From contig CALJRU010000003.1 of NCBI GenBank assembly GCA_937976375.1, positions 1 through 25,524 of the forward strand: DNA of 25,524 bases, read 5' to 3'. The stretch is from an uncultured Peptococcaceae bacterium (GTDB lineage Bacteria; Bacillota; Peptococcia; Peptococcales; Peptococcaceae). This document shows positions 1 to 9,094 of the stretch, piece after piece (the stretch's first letter is position 1; every line of letters begins with the position of its first letter). The position numbers were made by a program, and so were the translations under genes. The notes under the pieces are model-generated. The model ran no database searches, was not told the DNA's origin, and saw nothing but the letters and a program-made list of their open reading frames with translations.

Positions 1-78
1 TGGCGTAGTCTCGATTTTTGTTATTTCGAGTATCTACTCTATGGGGAGCTTATCAATACGAAAGCAGGCCTTTTACTA

Positions 79-882
79 TTATAATCTCTTTGATTTTGTG
101 CGGCTCTTGATGCCATCTAAAAGATATTTGTTAAGCAATCTAATATACGTACCTTTCATCCCCAAAGATTTCGATTCAATAACCCCAGCAGATTCAAATT
201 TTCTCAAAGCATTCACAATAACAGAGCGAGTGATTCCAACACGATCTGCAATCTTTGAAGCTACCAGGATACCTTCATCACCATCAAGTTCAGAGAAAAT
301 ATGTTCAATAGCTTCCATTTCGGAATAGCTCAGTGTATCTAACGCAATTTGAACGGCAACACGTTCTCTATTTTCCTCAGCTTCAACCTTGTTCTTAAGA
401 CGAAGAATTTCAATGCCGACAAACGTAGCACCATATTCAGCCAAGATTAAATCATCATCCGTAAAACCAATATTAAACTTGCCAAGCATGAGACTTCCTT
501 GACGTTTATTCCCGGCGAGTATTGGAATGATGGTTGTCTTTTTATCACCAAACACACATTTTTGTCCTTGGAAAATGCAAACGCCATTGGTGTTCGGTAA
601 ATTTGCCAGTGTTTCATCTGTTGCAATCAGATTAGCATTGTAGCTTTCTGGCATTTTTCCTTCTTTATAGACAAATTTTTCCATTACATCACAATTGAAT
701 CCCTCGAGGAAGTGATGGCCTAGCAGAGCGCCTTCTTCTCCAAGAATATACACGTTACAATTGATCATGTCAGAAAGAATCTCTGAAATCTCATTGAAAT
801 TAATAAGAGATTCATCCTCTGGAGATCTACTTTGAAGGGCACGATTTAAATGTCTGGTTTTTTCTAGTAATGTTGCGCTCAT
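79..882 (-). CDS. codY: CodY, GTP- and branched-chain-amino-acid-sensing global repressor
   Basis: This cytoplasmic repressor senses nutrient sufficiency through GTP and branched-chain amino acids, and controls amino acid uptake and biosynthesis genes in Bacillota. The 267-residue product has the full family layout: an N-terminal GAF ligand domain (about residues 1-155), a linker helix, and a C-terminal winged helix. The CodY helix-turn-helix is near residues 206-232, with the conserved run IADRVGITRSVIVNALRK. The frame stays open further upstream, but ATG at 882 is chosen because AGGAGGA lies 7-8 bases before it and the protein then begins MSATLLEKTR, as family members do. It is the last gene of the topA-hslU run, 13 bases after the hslU stop. 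I found no convincing CodY box beside it. Confidence 0.97.
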   Translation of the reverse strand: MSATLLEKTRHLNRALQSRSPEDESLINFNEISEILSDMINCNVYILGEEGALLGHHFLEGFNCDVMEKFVYKEGKMPESYNANLIATDETLANLPNTNGVCIFQGQKCVFGDKKTTIIPILAGNKRQGSLMLGKFNIGFTDDDLILAEYGATFVGIEILRLKNKVEAEENRERVAVQIALDTLSYSEMEAIEHIFSELDGDEGILVASKIADRVGITRSVIVNALRKFESAGVIESKSLGMKGTYIRLLNKYLLDGIKSRTKSKRL

Positions 883-895
883 TTTAACTTCCTCC

Positions 896-2314
896 TTACA
901 AAATATACTTATCGAGAGAATTCTCGATAATATCAAGCTTGCATACATTCTTTACAAAAGCCGCATTAACAATAACTTCTTCTTGGCTTTCTCCCGCTTC
1001 ATACAAGGTATCTAGCAATGTTTTTTCCATTACCGAGACCAATCTTCGAGCACCGAGATCTTCCTCGTTCTCATTCATTTCATATGCGTATTCTGCTATC
1101 GCCTCCAAACCATCTTGTGTAAATGTTAATGTTGTATGATCAACATCTAATAATGCTTTATATTTTTCCGGAAGAGAATGCTCTGTCTCCGTCAAAATTC
1201 TAACAAAGTCTTCTTTATCAAGAGAATGCAGCTGAACTTTAAACGGAAAGCGACCTTGCAATTCAGGAATCAAATCTTCCGGTTTACTAACATGAAAAGC
1301 ACCTGCAGCAATGAATAATATATGGTCTGTTTTTACAAGTCCATATTTTGTTTTTACCACAGAACCTTCAACAATCGGCAAAATATCCCGCTGAACACCT
1401 TCTCGAGAAACACCTGCACCGCCACCATTTACATTGGTCTCAGCGATTTTGTCTATTTCATCAATGAAGATGATGCCGTGATTTTCTGCCAACTCAATAG
1501 CTTCTTGATTCACTAAGTCTTCATCGATCAATTTTTCAGCTTCTTCTTCTGCAAGAATTTCTCGTGCCTCATTTACAGTCACACGTTTTTTCTTTTTCTT
1601 TGCAGGCATAATATTTTTCATCATATCATTCATATTATCCATCACTTGATCCATCCCTGTTGCTGCAAGAAGATCATTTGATGGATGACGTTCTTCCACT
1701 TCGATTTCAATGACCTGATCATCAAACTCGTGACGTCGAAGCTTTTCCTTAAAAATAACTTTCTGATCGTTGCGATGTTTCTCTTCTTCGGCTTCTTCCG
1801 CCGTATTTGTTTGTGGTTGATTATTACCAAACAGCATTTCAAAAGGATTGTTCATGGATCGTTGTTTTCGTTTCGCTGGAACAAGAATATCAATCAAACG
1901 CTCTGTCGCCAGTTTTTGTGCATCTTCCTGTACACTTTTAATTTTTTCAGCACGCACAAGTCGAATAGAAGCTTCAACAAGATCTCGAATCATTGATTCA
2001 ACATCTCTGCCAACATAACCAACTTCCGTAAATTTTGTCGCTTCGACTTTTACAAATGGCGTACCTAAAATTTTACTCGCTCGACGAACAATTTCTGTTT
2101 TGCCAACACCAGTCGGCCCCATCATGATGATATTGCTTGGCGATATTTCTTCCTGCAATTCTTTTGGCAATCGACTTCGACGATACCGGTTACGGATTGC
2201 AATTGCAATACTTTTTTTAGCCTCACTTTGACCAATAATGTATTTGTCCAGATGCGAAACGATATCTTTTGGCAGCATGTTTGGAATTTGAATGGTGTCA
2301 TTTGTTTCATTCAT
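896..2314 (-). CDS. hslU: HslU (ClpY), ATPase subunit of the HslUV protease
   Basis: This AAA+ unfoldase feeds substrates to the HslV peptidase. Visible in the 472 residues are Walker A GPTGVGKT (66-73), the pore loop GYVG (99-102), Walker B IIFIDEID (281-288) and the sensor-2 motif GARR (421-424). Between about residues 110 and 245 lies the intermediate (I) domain, with a glutamate-rich stretch and a lysine run (KKKKK near 240). The C-terminus ends in DKYIL, the tail that inserts into HslV in this family. ATG at 2314 overlaps the end of hslV by 8 bases; a second in-frame ATG at 2310 overlaps the hslV stop. AAGGAG lies about 10 bases upstream. The intact active motifs suggest a working protease with its neighbour. 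Confidence 0.98.
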   Translation of the reverse strand: MNETNDTIQIPNMLPKDIVSHLDKYIIGQSEAKKSIAIAIRNRYRRSRLPKELQEEISPSNIIMMGPTGVGKTEIVRRASKILGTPFVKVEATKFTEVGYVGRDVESMIRDLVEASIRLVRAEKIKSVQEDAQKLATERLIDILVPAKRKQRSMNNPFEMLFGNNQPQTNTAEEAEEEKHRNDQKVIFKEKLRRHEFDDQVIEIEVEERHPSNDLLAATGMDQVMDNMNDMMKNIMPAKKKKKRVTVNEAREILAEEEAEKLIDEDLVNQEAIELAENHGIIFIDEIDKIAETNVNGGGAGVSREGVQRDILPIVEGSVVKTKYGLVKTDHILFIAAGAFHVSKPEDLIPELQGRFPFKVQLHSLDKEDFVRILTETEHSLPEKYKALLDVDHTTLTFTQDGLEAIAEYAYEMNENEEDLGARRLVSVMEKTLLDTLYEAGESQEEVIVNAAFVKNVCKLDIIENSLDKYIL

Positions 2315-2864
2315 GAGGATCGGCTCCTTGCATTTCTTCTACAATAATATTGTTGTTGGTATAAACGCAAATACTCGCTGCAATTTCAAGAGCTTTCCTA
2401 GCAATCTCTGCAGCCGAAAGATCGGTATTCTCTTTTAATGCACGTGCTGCAGCCAAAGCATAATTGCCACCAGAACCTATCGCTGCAATGCCTTCATCTG
2501 GTACGATAACCTCTCCGTTCCCGCTTACCAAAAAAAGATCATTTTCATCTGCCAGCAATAATAATGCTTCCAGGTTTCTTACAGCCTTTTCACTTCGCCA
2601 TTCTTTCGCTAGCTCGACAGCAGCCCGTGCCAACTGTCCATGGCATTGTTCTAAATGATTTTCAAATTTGTCAAAAAGAATAAATGCATCCGCTACAGAA
2701 CCTGCAAAGCCGGCAATGACCTTCCCGTTGTAAAGTCTTCTAACTTTTTTTGCCGTCCCTTTCATGATGGTCGTTTCACCCATTGTGACTTGACCATCTC
2801 CGGCCATGGCAATACCATCGCCAGTTTTTACAGCTACAATTGTCGTAGAATGAAAATTTATCAT
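2307..2864 (-). CDS. hslV: HslV (ClpQ), threonine peptidase subunit of HslUV
   Basis: This proteasome-like Ntn peptidase forms double hexameric rings capped by HslU. It has 185 residues. The TTIVAVKTGDG block marks the mature N-terminus, so the catalytic threonine is Thr7 after removal of a six-residue propeptide (MINFHS). It is a threonine enzyme, unlike Bacillus ClpQ, which uses serine. The glycine-rich GSGGNYALAAARAL segment typical of HslV is present. The strong ribosome site AAGGAGCG sits 6 bases before ATG at 2864. It follows xerC by 12 bases and overlaps hslU by 8 bases, consistent with coupled, balanced production of both subunits. Confidence 0.98.
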   Translation of the reverse strand: MINFHSTTIVAVKTGDGIAMAGDGQVTMGETTIMKGTAKKVRRLYNGKVIAGFAGSVADAFILFDKFENHLEQCHGQLARAAVELAKEWRSEKAVRNLEALLLLADENDLFLVSGNGEVIVPDEGIAAIGSGGNYALAAARALKENTDLSAAEIARKALEIAASICVYTNNNIIVEEMQGADPHE

Positions 2865-2876
2865 TTTTTTCGCTCC

Positions 2877-3779
2877 TTAAGCATGAGGATGCCCATTATT
2901 ATATAATTCACGCAGCCTCGTCGAAGAAACTTTAGTATATATCTGTGTTGTAGACAAACTGCTATGTCCCAACAACTCCTGAATAAGTTTTAAATCAGCA
3001 CCATGATCCAGCAAATGTGTTGCAAAGCTATGTCGAAAACTATGTGGAGAAACATGATAATGCAGTGCTCCTTGCTCTACATACTTGTCTATAATGTAAA
3101 TGACCCCACGTCTTGTTAAGCGCTCCCCCAAATGATTTAAAAGCAATGCGTCTGTATTGTGTGTAAGCGCTTTGTTAGCAAGGAAGCACCGACCACCATT
3201 TTCAGCAAGATATTGTTGGAGAATTTCCTGCGTTTTCTTACTAAGCGGCACCATTCTTTCCTTGTTGCCTTTCCCTGTAATGCGCAGATGCGCGCCATCT
3301 TGTAGGTCAGTACAATCAATAGATACCGCTTCCGATACACGCAGACCCGAACCATATAACAGTTCAAAAAGCACCTGATCTCTCTGTGCCAATGGATCGC
3401 TCCTCTGATATATATCTGAGAAGAATTGCTCCAATTCTTTTTCTTGTATCACTTTCGGTAACACTTTATCTTTTTTGGGAGAATGAAGAACCTGAAACGG
3501 ATTGACATCAATGCACTTGGTTTCGATCAAAAAACCATAATATTGTTTTACGCTGGAAAGTTTTCGAGAAATGGAATTTTTCGATAATTTTCTTTGGTTG
3601 AGATAGAATAAATAGGATCTTGCAATAACGCTGTCGACTTCTTCTAACGAAATACTTTCAGCTTTTAACCACGAAAAATATTGGGATATATCTCTCCCAT
3701 ATGCAGCAATTGTATTCTCACTAAGACGCCGCTCGTATCGCAGGTACTCAAGAAAATCATCATACTGATTATCACACAT
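2877..3779 (-). CDS. xerC: XerC-type tyrosine recombinase
   Basis: This site-specific recombinase most likely resolves chromosome dimers at dif. The 300-residue product has an N-terminal SAM-like core-binding domain (about 1-95) and a C-terminal catalytic domain. All active-site residues can be placed: R147, K170, H246-x-x-R249, H272 and nucleophile Y281. The full length and its place in the topA-trmFO-xerC-hslV order, which is common in Bacillota, favour the housekeeping enzyme over a phage or integron integrase. ATG at 3779 overlaps the end of trmFO by 8 bases, with only a weak GGTGG ribosome site, so translation is probably coupled. The XerC rather than XerD assignment rests mainly on context. 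Confidence 0.95.
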   Translation of the reverse strand: MCDNQYDDFLEYLRYERRLSENTIAAYGRDISQYFSWLKAESISLEEVDSVIARSYLFYLNQRKLSKNSISRKLSSVKQYYGFLIETKCIDVNPFQVLHSPKKDKVLPKVIQEKELEQFFSDIYQRSDPLAQRDQVLFELLYGSGLRVSEAVSIDCTDLQDGAHLRITGKGNKERMVPLSKKTQEILQQYLAENGGRCFLANKALTHNTDALLLNHLGERLTRRGVIYIIDKYVEQGALHYHVSPHSFRHSFATHLLDHGADLKLIQELLGHSSLSTTQIYTKVSSTRLRELYNNGHPHA

Positions 3780-5094
3780 GATATGTTGCCACCCAAGCTG
3801 ATAGGTCTTTTAATGCTCGTTGTGCGTAATACGCGTTTCGCTCTTTTTTGGATCGAATTTTCTTTTCTGGCGCTGGGAGCAGCCCAAAATTAATATTCAT
3901 TGGTTGAAAATGACTTGTAGGGGATGCCCCGACATGATTCATCAGAGCGCCAATCGCAGTGGTACGCGGAAAAATAAGTGTATCTTCTCCTTTTGCAAGT
4001 CGTGCTGCGTTGATCCCCGCGACCAAACCACTTGCCGTTGATTCAATGTATCCTTCAACGCCAGTCATTTGACCAGCAAAGAAAATATCTTCTCGTTTTT
4101 TCATTTGCCCAGTTTCCTGCAGAACCATTGGGCCATTTAAAAAGGTATTTCTATGCATCACACCATATCGTACAATTTCAGCATTCGCTAGAGCAGGAAT
4201 GGTTTGGATCACTTTTTTTTGATCGCCCCATTTTGTACGCGTTTGGAATCCAACAATATTAAACAGTCGTCCATTCTCATCTTCCCGGCGTAATTGTACA
4301 ACCGCAAATGGCGTCTCGCCTGTATGTGGATCAACCAGCCCAACAGGTTTCATTGGACCATAAAGCAAGGTTTGGAAACCTCTTTTGGCCATGGTTTCAA
4401 TTGGCATGCATCCCTCAAAAAAAATTTCCTTTTCGAAATCTTTTGTTGGTGCCCATTCAGCCTGCATTAGTGTATCGTAAAATACTCTGTATTCTTCTAT
4501 TGAGAGAGGACAATTTAAATAGTCTGCACCATTGCCTTTGTCATAGCGTGATTGCCAAAAAGCCCGCTCCATATCTACACTTTCTGCAGTAATGATCGGT
4601 GCTGCAGCATCATAAAAATATAATGTATCCGCACCAGTTAGCTCTTTAATGGATGAAAATAATGTATCAGAAGTAAGTGGACCTGAAGCACAGACAACGA
4701 TTTGGTCTTCTGGAAAATGAGTAACTTCTTTTTTGATGACCTTAATATTAGGATGGCTACAAATCTTTGTTGTAATCCATGAAGAAAAAGCTTCACGATC
4801 AACTGCTTGAGCGCCCCCAGCAGGAACACGTGTGTGATCAGCAGCATCCATAATGAGCGAATTCATTCGCCGAAGTTCTTCTTTCAGTAGACCGGGACCA
4901 CTTTCTAATTGATCAGAACGTAAAGAATTGCTGCAAACCAGCTCCGCAAAACCTTCTGTATGATGCGCTTCTGTCTGTTTATCGGGACGCATTTCATACA
5001 GTTCAACACATTCTCCGCGCTGAGCAATTTGCCATGCCGCTTCAGAGCCCGCTAAACCAGCGCCAATAACTGCAATCGGTTTATTCTGAGTCAT
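3772..5094 (-). CDS. trmFO: TrmFO, folate/FAD-dependent tRNA m5U54 methyltransferase
   Basis: This enzyme makes 5-methyluridine at tRNA position 54 using methylenetetrahydrofolate and FADH2. The 440-residue product starts with the FAD-binding signature GAGLAGSEAA (11-20). It keeps the conserved LVCSNSLRS segment with Cys54 and FFEGCMPIE with Cys229, which match the functional cysteines near 53 and 226 in the Bacillus enzyme. The C-terminal GQMTGVEGYIESTASG block, typical of GidA/TrmFO flavoproteins, is also present. The length separates it from MnmG, which is much longer. Its start overlaps the topA stop by 14 bases and its end overlaps xerC by 8. Confidence 0.97.
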   Translation of the reverse strand: MTQNKPIAVIGAGLAGSEAAWQIAQRGECVELYEMRPDKQTEAHHTEGFAELVCSNSLRSDQLESGPGLLKEELRRMNSLIMDAADHTRVPAGGAQAVDREAFSSWITTKICSHPNIKVIKKEVTHFPEDQIVVCASGPLTSDTLFSSIKELTGADTLYFYDAAAPIITAESVDMERAFWQSRYDKGNGADYLNCPLSIEEYRVFYDTLMQAEWAPTKDFEKEIFFEGCMPIETMAKRGFQTLLYGPMKPVGLVDPHTGETPFAVVQLRREDENGRLFNIVGFQTRTKWGDQKKVIQTIPALANAEIVRYGVMHRNTFLNGPMVLQETGQMKKREDIFFAGQMTGVEGYIESTASGLVAGINAARLAKGEDTLIFPRTTAIGALMNHVGASPTSHFQPMNINFGLLPAPEKKIRSKKERNAYYAQRALKDLSAWVATYHV

Positions 5095-7189
5095 TCATTT
5101 CACCATCAATTTCTACTTTAAAATTACAATTTTTATTCGAGCATACCTTGCTTGCGCCTTTTTTGGTAATATGCTCAACCAAATAGCCTTCGTTACATTG
5201 TGGACAAATTTCCCCGGTTGGTTTTTCCCAAGTAACAAAATCGCATTCTGGATAACGATCACATCCGTAAAAAACGCGCCCTTTCTTGGAACGCCGCTTA
5301 ACAACATGCCCCTCTCCGCATTTTGGACAGGTAACACCAATTTCCTCAAATAGAGGACGCGCATTTTTACATTCCGGGAAACCTGTGCAAGCAAGAAATT
5401 TTCCGTATCGGCCCATTTTAATTGCAAAAGGCCGACCGCATTTCTCACAAATAATATCTGTAATTTCGTCTTCTATTTTGACGTCATCACCAATATTTTC
5501 TTCAGCAATTGCTAATTTTTCGCTGAATATTCTATAGAATTTGCGAATAACTTCTTTCCATTCTCGCTCGCCTTCTTCAATCAAGTCTAAATCACTTTCC
5601 AGGCGAGCAGTAAAATTGACATTAATGATGTCGCCGAAATTTTGTACGAGCAATTCATTGACCAGTTCCCCGACCTCTGTTGTATAGAAACTCTTTTTTT
5701 CACGATAAACATAATTTCTCGCCGTAATGGTTTCAATGATGGAAGCATAAGTACTTGGACGACCAATGCCTTTTTCTTCTAGTGTTTTTACCAAAGATGC
5801 TTCCGTATAGCGCGCTGGCGGCTGTGTAAAATGCTGCTGAGGATCATTTTTTACATGTGTAAGCACTTCCCCAGCCGTCAATGCTGGCAGCTCTTTTTCC
5901 TTCTTTGAATCTGTTGAATCATTATAAACGGCTTGATAACCAGGAAAAGTATTCACAGTATAACTTGCAGAAAAAGTATAATCTCCAGCATTTATTTCAG
6001 CATTTGTTACATCAAACTTTGCCGCAGACATTTGACTTGCAATAAATCGTGTCCATATTAATTTATATAATTTATATTCATCATTTGATAGATATTGTTT
6101 TACACTTTCAGGATCACGCTCAATATAGGTCGGACGAATCGCTTCGTGGGCATCCTGAATGTTCTGATTTGCTTTTTTCTTTGTTCCAGCTCCACTTTCA
6201 GAACAATAAGCGTCACCATAATTTTCATTAATATAGGTTTTGGCCTGTTCTTTTGCTTGATCTGAAATACGCGTCGAATCCGTTCTCATATAAGTGATTA
6301 ACCCGATACTTCCCGAACGGCCGAGTGTAACCCCTTCATAAAGACTTTGGGCAATGCGCATTGTCTTTCGAGCCGTAAAATTAAGCTTTTTGTTGGCTTC
6401 CTGTTGCATCACACTGGTTGTAAAAGGCAATGGTGCCTTTCGCTGTTTACCAGAAGTTTTCACATTTGCTACTTCGTAAATGACACCCTGTAGCTCGTTT
6501 AATATGGCTTCCATTTCTTTTTCGGACCCAATAACATCGATCTTTTTTTGATGCTTTTTGGTTAATTTTGCTTGAAATGACTTACGCTCATGATTTTTTA
6601 AGGTAACTTCTAAAGACCAATATTCTTCTGGAATAAAATCCAAAATTTCTCTTTCTCGCTCACATATCAAACGCAATGCAACAGACTGTACGCGACCTGC
6701 GCTAAGACCTTTTTTAACCTTTCTCCAAAGCAATGGACTTAGCTTGTACCCTACAATGCGGTCCAATACGCGTCGTGCTTGTTGAGCATCAACACGATCC
6801 ATATCAATGATGCGCGGTTCTTTAATGGCCTTCTTCACTGCATCTTTTGTAATCTCATTAAAAGATACTCGGCACTTACTTTCAGGATCTAGTCCTAAAA
6901 TATATTGTAAATGCCAAGCAATCGCTTCCCCTTCACGGTCCGGGTCACTTGCAAGCAATACACGATCCGCTTTTTTTGCCGCCTTTTTCAACTCTTTAAT
7001 CAGCGGTCCTTTGCCACGAATATTAATATACTTTACCGCAAAATCATTATCGACATCCACACCAAATTGACTTTTGGGAAGATCTCGTACGTGCCCCATT
7101 GAGGCGGTCACAGAAAAATCTCTGCCTAAGTAACGTTTAATAGTCTTAGCTTTTGCAGGTGATTCAACAATAACTAGCGTTTGTGTCAT
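5081..7189 (-). CDS. topA: DNA topoisomerase I (type IA)
   Basis: This enzyme relaxes negative supercoils by single-strand passage. The 702-residue protein opens with the Toprim segment LVIVESPAKAKTIKRYLG, containing Glu9, and the acidic motif SDPDREGE (81-88). The active tyrosine is Tyr300 in LITYMRTDSTR. The C-terminus carries three four-cysteine zinc fingers: C581/C584/C601/C607, C621/C624/C643/C649 and C662/C665/C683/C688. That is the usual Bacillota arrangement. ATG at 7189 has a modest GAGG about 12 bases upstream. The gene lies 27 bases after dprA and appears to lead the overlapping topA-trmFO-xerC-hslVU-codY run. Confidence 0.98.
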   Translation of the reverse strand: MTQTLVIVESPAKAKTIKRYLGRDFSVTASMGHVRDLPKSQFGVDVDNDFAVKYINIRGKGPLIKELKKAAKKADRVLLASDPDREGEAIAWHLQYILGLDPESKCRVSFNEITKDAVKKAIKEPRIIDMDRVDAQQARRVLDRIVGYKLSPLLWRKVKKGLSAGRVQSVALRLICEREREILDFIPEEYWSLEVTLKNHERKSFQAKLTKKHQKKIDVIGSEKEMEAILNELQGVIYEVANVKTSGKQRKAPLPFTTSVMQQEANKKLNFTARKTMRIAQSLYEGVTLGRSGSIGLITYMRTDSTRISDQAKEQAKTYINENYGDAYCSESGAGTKKKANQNIQDAHEAIRPTYIERDPESVKQYLSNDEYKLYKLIWTRFIASQMSAAKFDVTNAEINAGDYTFSASYTVNTFPGYQAVYNDSTDSKKEKELPALTAGEVLTHVKNDPQQHFTQPPARYTEASLVKTLEEKGIGRPSTYASIIETITARNYVYREKKSFYTTEVGELVNELLVQNFGDIINVNFTARLESDLDLIEEGEREWKEVIRKFYRIFSEKLAIAEENIGDDVKIEDEITDIICEKCGRPFAIKMGRYGKFLACTGFPECKNARPLFEEIGVTCPKCGEGHVVKRRSKKGRVFYGCDRYPECDFVTWEKPTGEICPQCNEGYLVEHITKKGASKVCSNKNCNFKVEIDGEMNDSE

Positions 7190-7216
7190 AAAAGCAATAC
7201 CTCGAATTCAACGATT

Positions 7217-8317
7217 TCAATGATCAATTTTTGAATATCGTCTTCCAAAATCCTGTAATACAATATCTTCTAATTCAAATTCCAATAATACACTGTTTAC
7301 AATATGAATTGGCAGCTTTGCAATTGCGCAAATTTCTTCTACATTCTGCGGTACACTACTTAATGCATCATACACTTTTTGTTCATTAGCAGAAAATGAT
7401 CTGATATTCTTGGAAACTGTTTCTGGTTCTTTAAAGAGCTCTAATTGTCCGAACTCTTCTAAAATATCACTGACCTGAGCAACCAGCTTGGCACCATCTT
7501 TAATTAATCGATGACATCCTACTGATTCCGGACTTGTGATCAATCCTGGAACCGCAAAAACCTCTTTCCCATATTCTAAGGCATACCCAGCACTGATCAG
7601 AGAGCCGCTTTTCTTCGCAGCTTCAACAACAACCAGGCCGTCAGAAAGACCTGCAATAATACGATTGCGTGCAGGAAAATGCCACGCAGTTGCAGGTGCG
7701 TCCAGAGGCCATTCAGAAACAATTGCACTCTTGGGATGTAAAAGGATTTCCTCAAACATTTTTTTGTTTTCTCGAGGATAGATGCGGTTAATGCCGCATC
7801 CCAACACAGCAATGGTTCCTCCAGCGCCTTCTAAAGCACCTTTGTGCGAATTAACATCGATTCCTTTTGCCAGACCACTAATAATACAAGTATTTTCATT
7901 AGAAAGTCCTTTAGCAAGGGTATATGCAACATTCTTACCATAAGGTGTGGCACGTCGGCTGCCAACCATGCCTATATTGATAGCAGACAACTGAAAGTGG
8001 CCTTTAACATATAAAATACTTGGTGGTCTATAAATATTTTTCAAAGACTCAGGATAGGTTGGATCAATATACAGAAGAATCTGTATGTCAAAGTCTTCTA
8101 ACAACTGCGCACGCAAGGCCAAGCGTTCCTTAGAAAAATAGTCGCGCCATATCTGCCATTTTTCTTTTGGAATTTCTGGCACCGCTGCGTGCAATTTTTC
8201 AGCATCGAACGTTGTAAGCTCATCAACTGAAAGTCGCATCATGGTCAAGCGCATGCTTTCATTACAATTTTCTCCCCAAGCATCATGCAGGAGTGTAAAC
8301 AACGCTTTTTCGTTCAT
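7217..8317 (-). CDS. dprA: DprA/Smf DNA-processing protein
   Basis: DprA protects incoming single-stranded DNA and loads RecA during natural transformation. It is also widespread in bacteria that are not known to be competent. The Rossmann-like core shows VGSRRATPYG, SGLAKGIDVNSHKGAL, PRENKKMF and FPARNRIIAGLSDG. A C-terminal winged-helix segment follows at about residues 305-366. The frame is open 20 codons upstream, but ATG at 8317 is preferred: GGAGGG lies 6 bases before it, whereas it directly abuts the alternative ATG at 8323. That gives 366 residues. Few other competence genes are in view apart from a MecA-type adaptor, so transformation itself is not demonstrated. Confidence 0.96.
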   Translation of the reverse strand: MNEKALFTLLHDAWGENCNESMRLTMMRLSVDELTTFDAEKLHAAVPEIPKEKWQIWRDYFSKERLALRAQLLEDFDIQILLYIDPTYPESLKNIYRPPSILYVKGHFQLSAINIGMVGSRRATPYGKNVAYTLAKGLSNENTCIISGLAKGIDVNSHKGALEGAGGTIAVLGCGINRIYPRENKKMFEEILLHPKSAIVSEWPLDAPATAWHFPARNRIIAGLSDGLVVVEAAKKSGSLISAGYALEYGKEVFAVPGLITSPESVGCHRLIKDGAKLVAQVSDILEEFGQLELFKEPETVSKNIRSFSANEQKVYDALSSVPQNVEEICAIAKLPIHIVNSVLLEFELEDIVLQDFGRRYSKIDH

Positions 8318-8343
8318 ACACATCCCTCCAATGTACCATTGCA

Positions 8344-8377
8344 ATTGTAGCATGTAATTATTTGCTTGTATAGTCAA
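8344..8377 (-). promoter_or_regulatory. possible dprA promoter (extended -10)
   Basis: Reading the minus strand, TGCTACAAT (8344-8352) fits an extended -10 box. A TTGACT lies 22 bases further upstream (8372-8377), which is too far for a standard -35. The site sits in the 87-base gap between nth and dprA. It could start transcription of dprA and the topA operon, but the spacing makes this tentative. Confidence 0.35.
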
Positions 8378-8404
8378 AACAGAGAAATATTTCGATTTTT
8401 TTAA

Positions 8405-9043
8405 TCATTTCGAATTATCTATTGCATCAGCAGCCGGACACAGATTTTTTACACAACAACTTTCACACTGAGGACGCTGTGCTTTACAAATTTTGCGGCC
8501 ATGCCAAATAAAAAGGTGATGCGAGTCACACCATAATTCTTTTGGAATGGTTGCCATTAATTGCTGCTCAACGCCTTCAACTGTTTTGTGGTTCGCAAAC
8601 CCTAAACGCTGCGATACACGAAAAACATGTGTGTCAACCGCAAATGCTGGAATATGAAAAGCATTACATAAAACAACATTCGCTGTCTTTCGGCCAACAC
8701 CAGGCAGCTCTTGCAGCAACGCTCTCTCACTTGGCACTTCACCATTATATTTTTCAACAAGCATCTTCGACGCTTTTATAATGCTTTTGCTCTTGTTTCT
8801 GTACAATCCGATCGAATTGATTTCATTTGCCAATTCTTCTTCCGTCACCTTACTCATCTCAAAAGGGGTAGGAAATTTTTCAAACAAACCTGGTGTTACC
8901 ATGTTCACGCGTACATCCGTTGATTGCGCCGAAAGAATGGTCGCCACTAATAATTCAAACGGATTATGAAAATTTAAGCCCGAGCCAATTTCACCGTAAT
9001 GATCATTCAATATTTCTAAAACTTTGCTTTGCCTTTCATCCAT
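8405..9043 (-). CDS. nth: Endonuclease III, Fe-S DNA glycosylase/AP lyase
   Basis: This base-excision repair enzyme removes oxidised pyrimidines. The 212-residue protein has the helix-hairpin-helix LPGVGRKTANVV with catalytic Lys119, followed by Asp137 in AVDTHVFR. The C-terminal 4Fe-4S loop has the exact spacing C186-x6-C193-x2-C196-x5-C202. The ATG at 9043 is preceded by GGGGGAA. That ribosome site lies immediately after the U-tract of the terminator behind mecA, so nth must be read through that terminator or start from a promoter I cannot see. No terminator follows it before dprA. Confidence 0.98.
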   Translation of the reverse strand: MDERQSKVLEILNDHYGEIGSGLNFHNPFELLVATILSAQSTDVRVNMVTPGLFEKFPTPFEMSKVTEEELANEINSIGLYRNKSKSIIKASKMLVEKYNGEVPSERALLQELPGVGRKTANVVLCNAFHIPAFAVDTHVFRVSQRLGFANHKTVEGVEQQLMATIPKELWCDSHHLFIWHGRKICKAQRPQCESCCVKNLCPAADAIDNSK

Positions 9044-9054
9044 ATTTGTTCCCC

Positions 9055-9090
9055 CAAAAAAACACTGTATACCAAGCTGTATACAGTGTC
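9055..9090 (-). terminator. Rho-independent terminator after mecA
   Basis: An 11-base perfect inverted repeat (9062-9072 with 9079-9089, arm ACACTGTATAC, loop 6) is followed on the minus strand by a run of seven T. It ends the tsaE-mecA transcript. It leaves only about 12 bases before the nth start codon. Confidence 0.85.
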
Positions 9091-9094
9091 ATTT

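Noticed and set aside
28..39. Short palindrome GAGTATCTACTC at the left edge, downstream of codY
   Set aside because: Arms of five bases are expected by chance; there is no T-run and no neighbouring gene in view to interpret it.
883..948. Longer CodY with 22 extra residues
   Set aside because: The extension overlaps hslU, lacks a ribosome site, and CodY proteins begin at MSATLLEKTR-like sequence.
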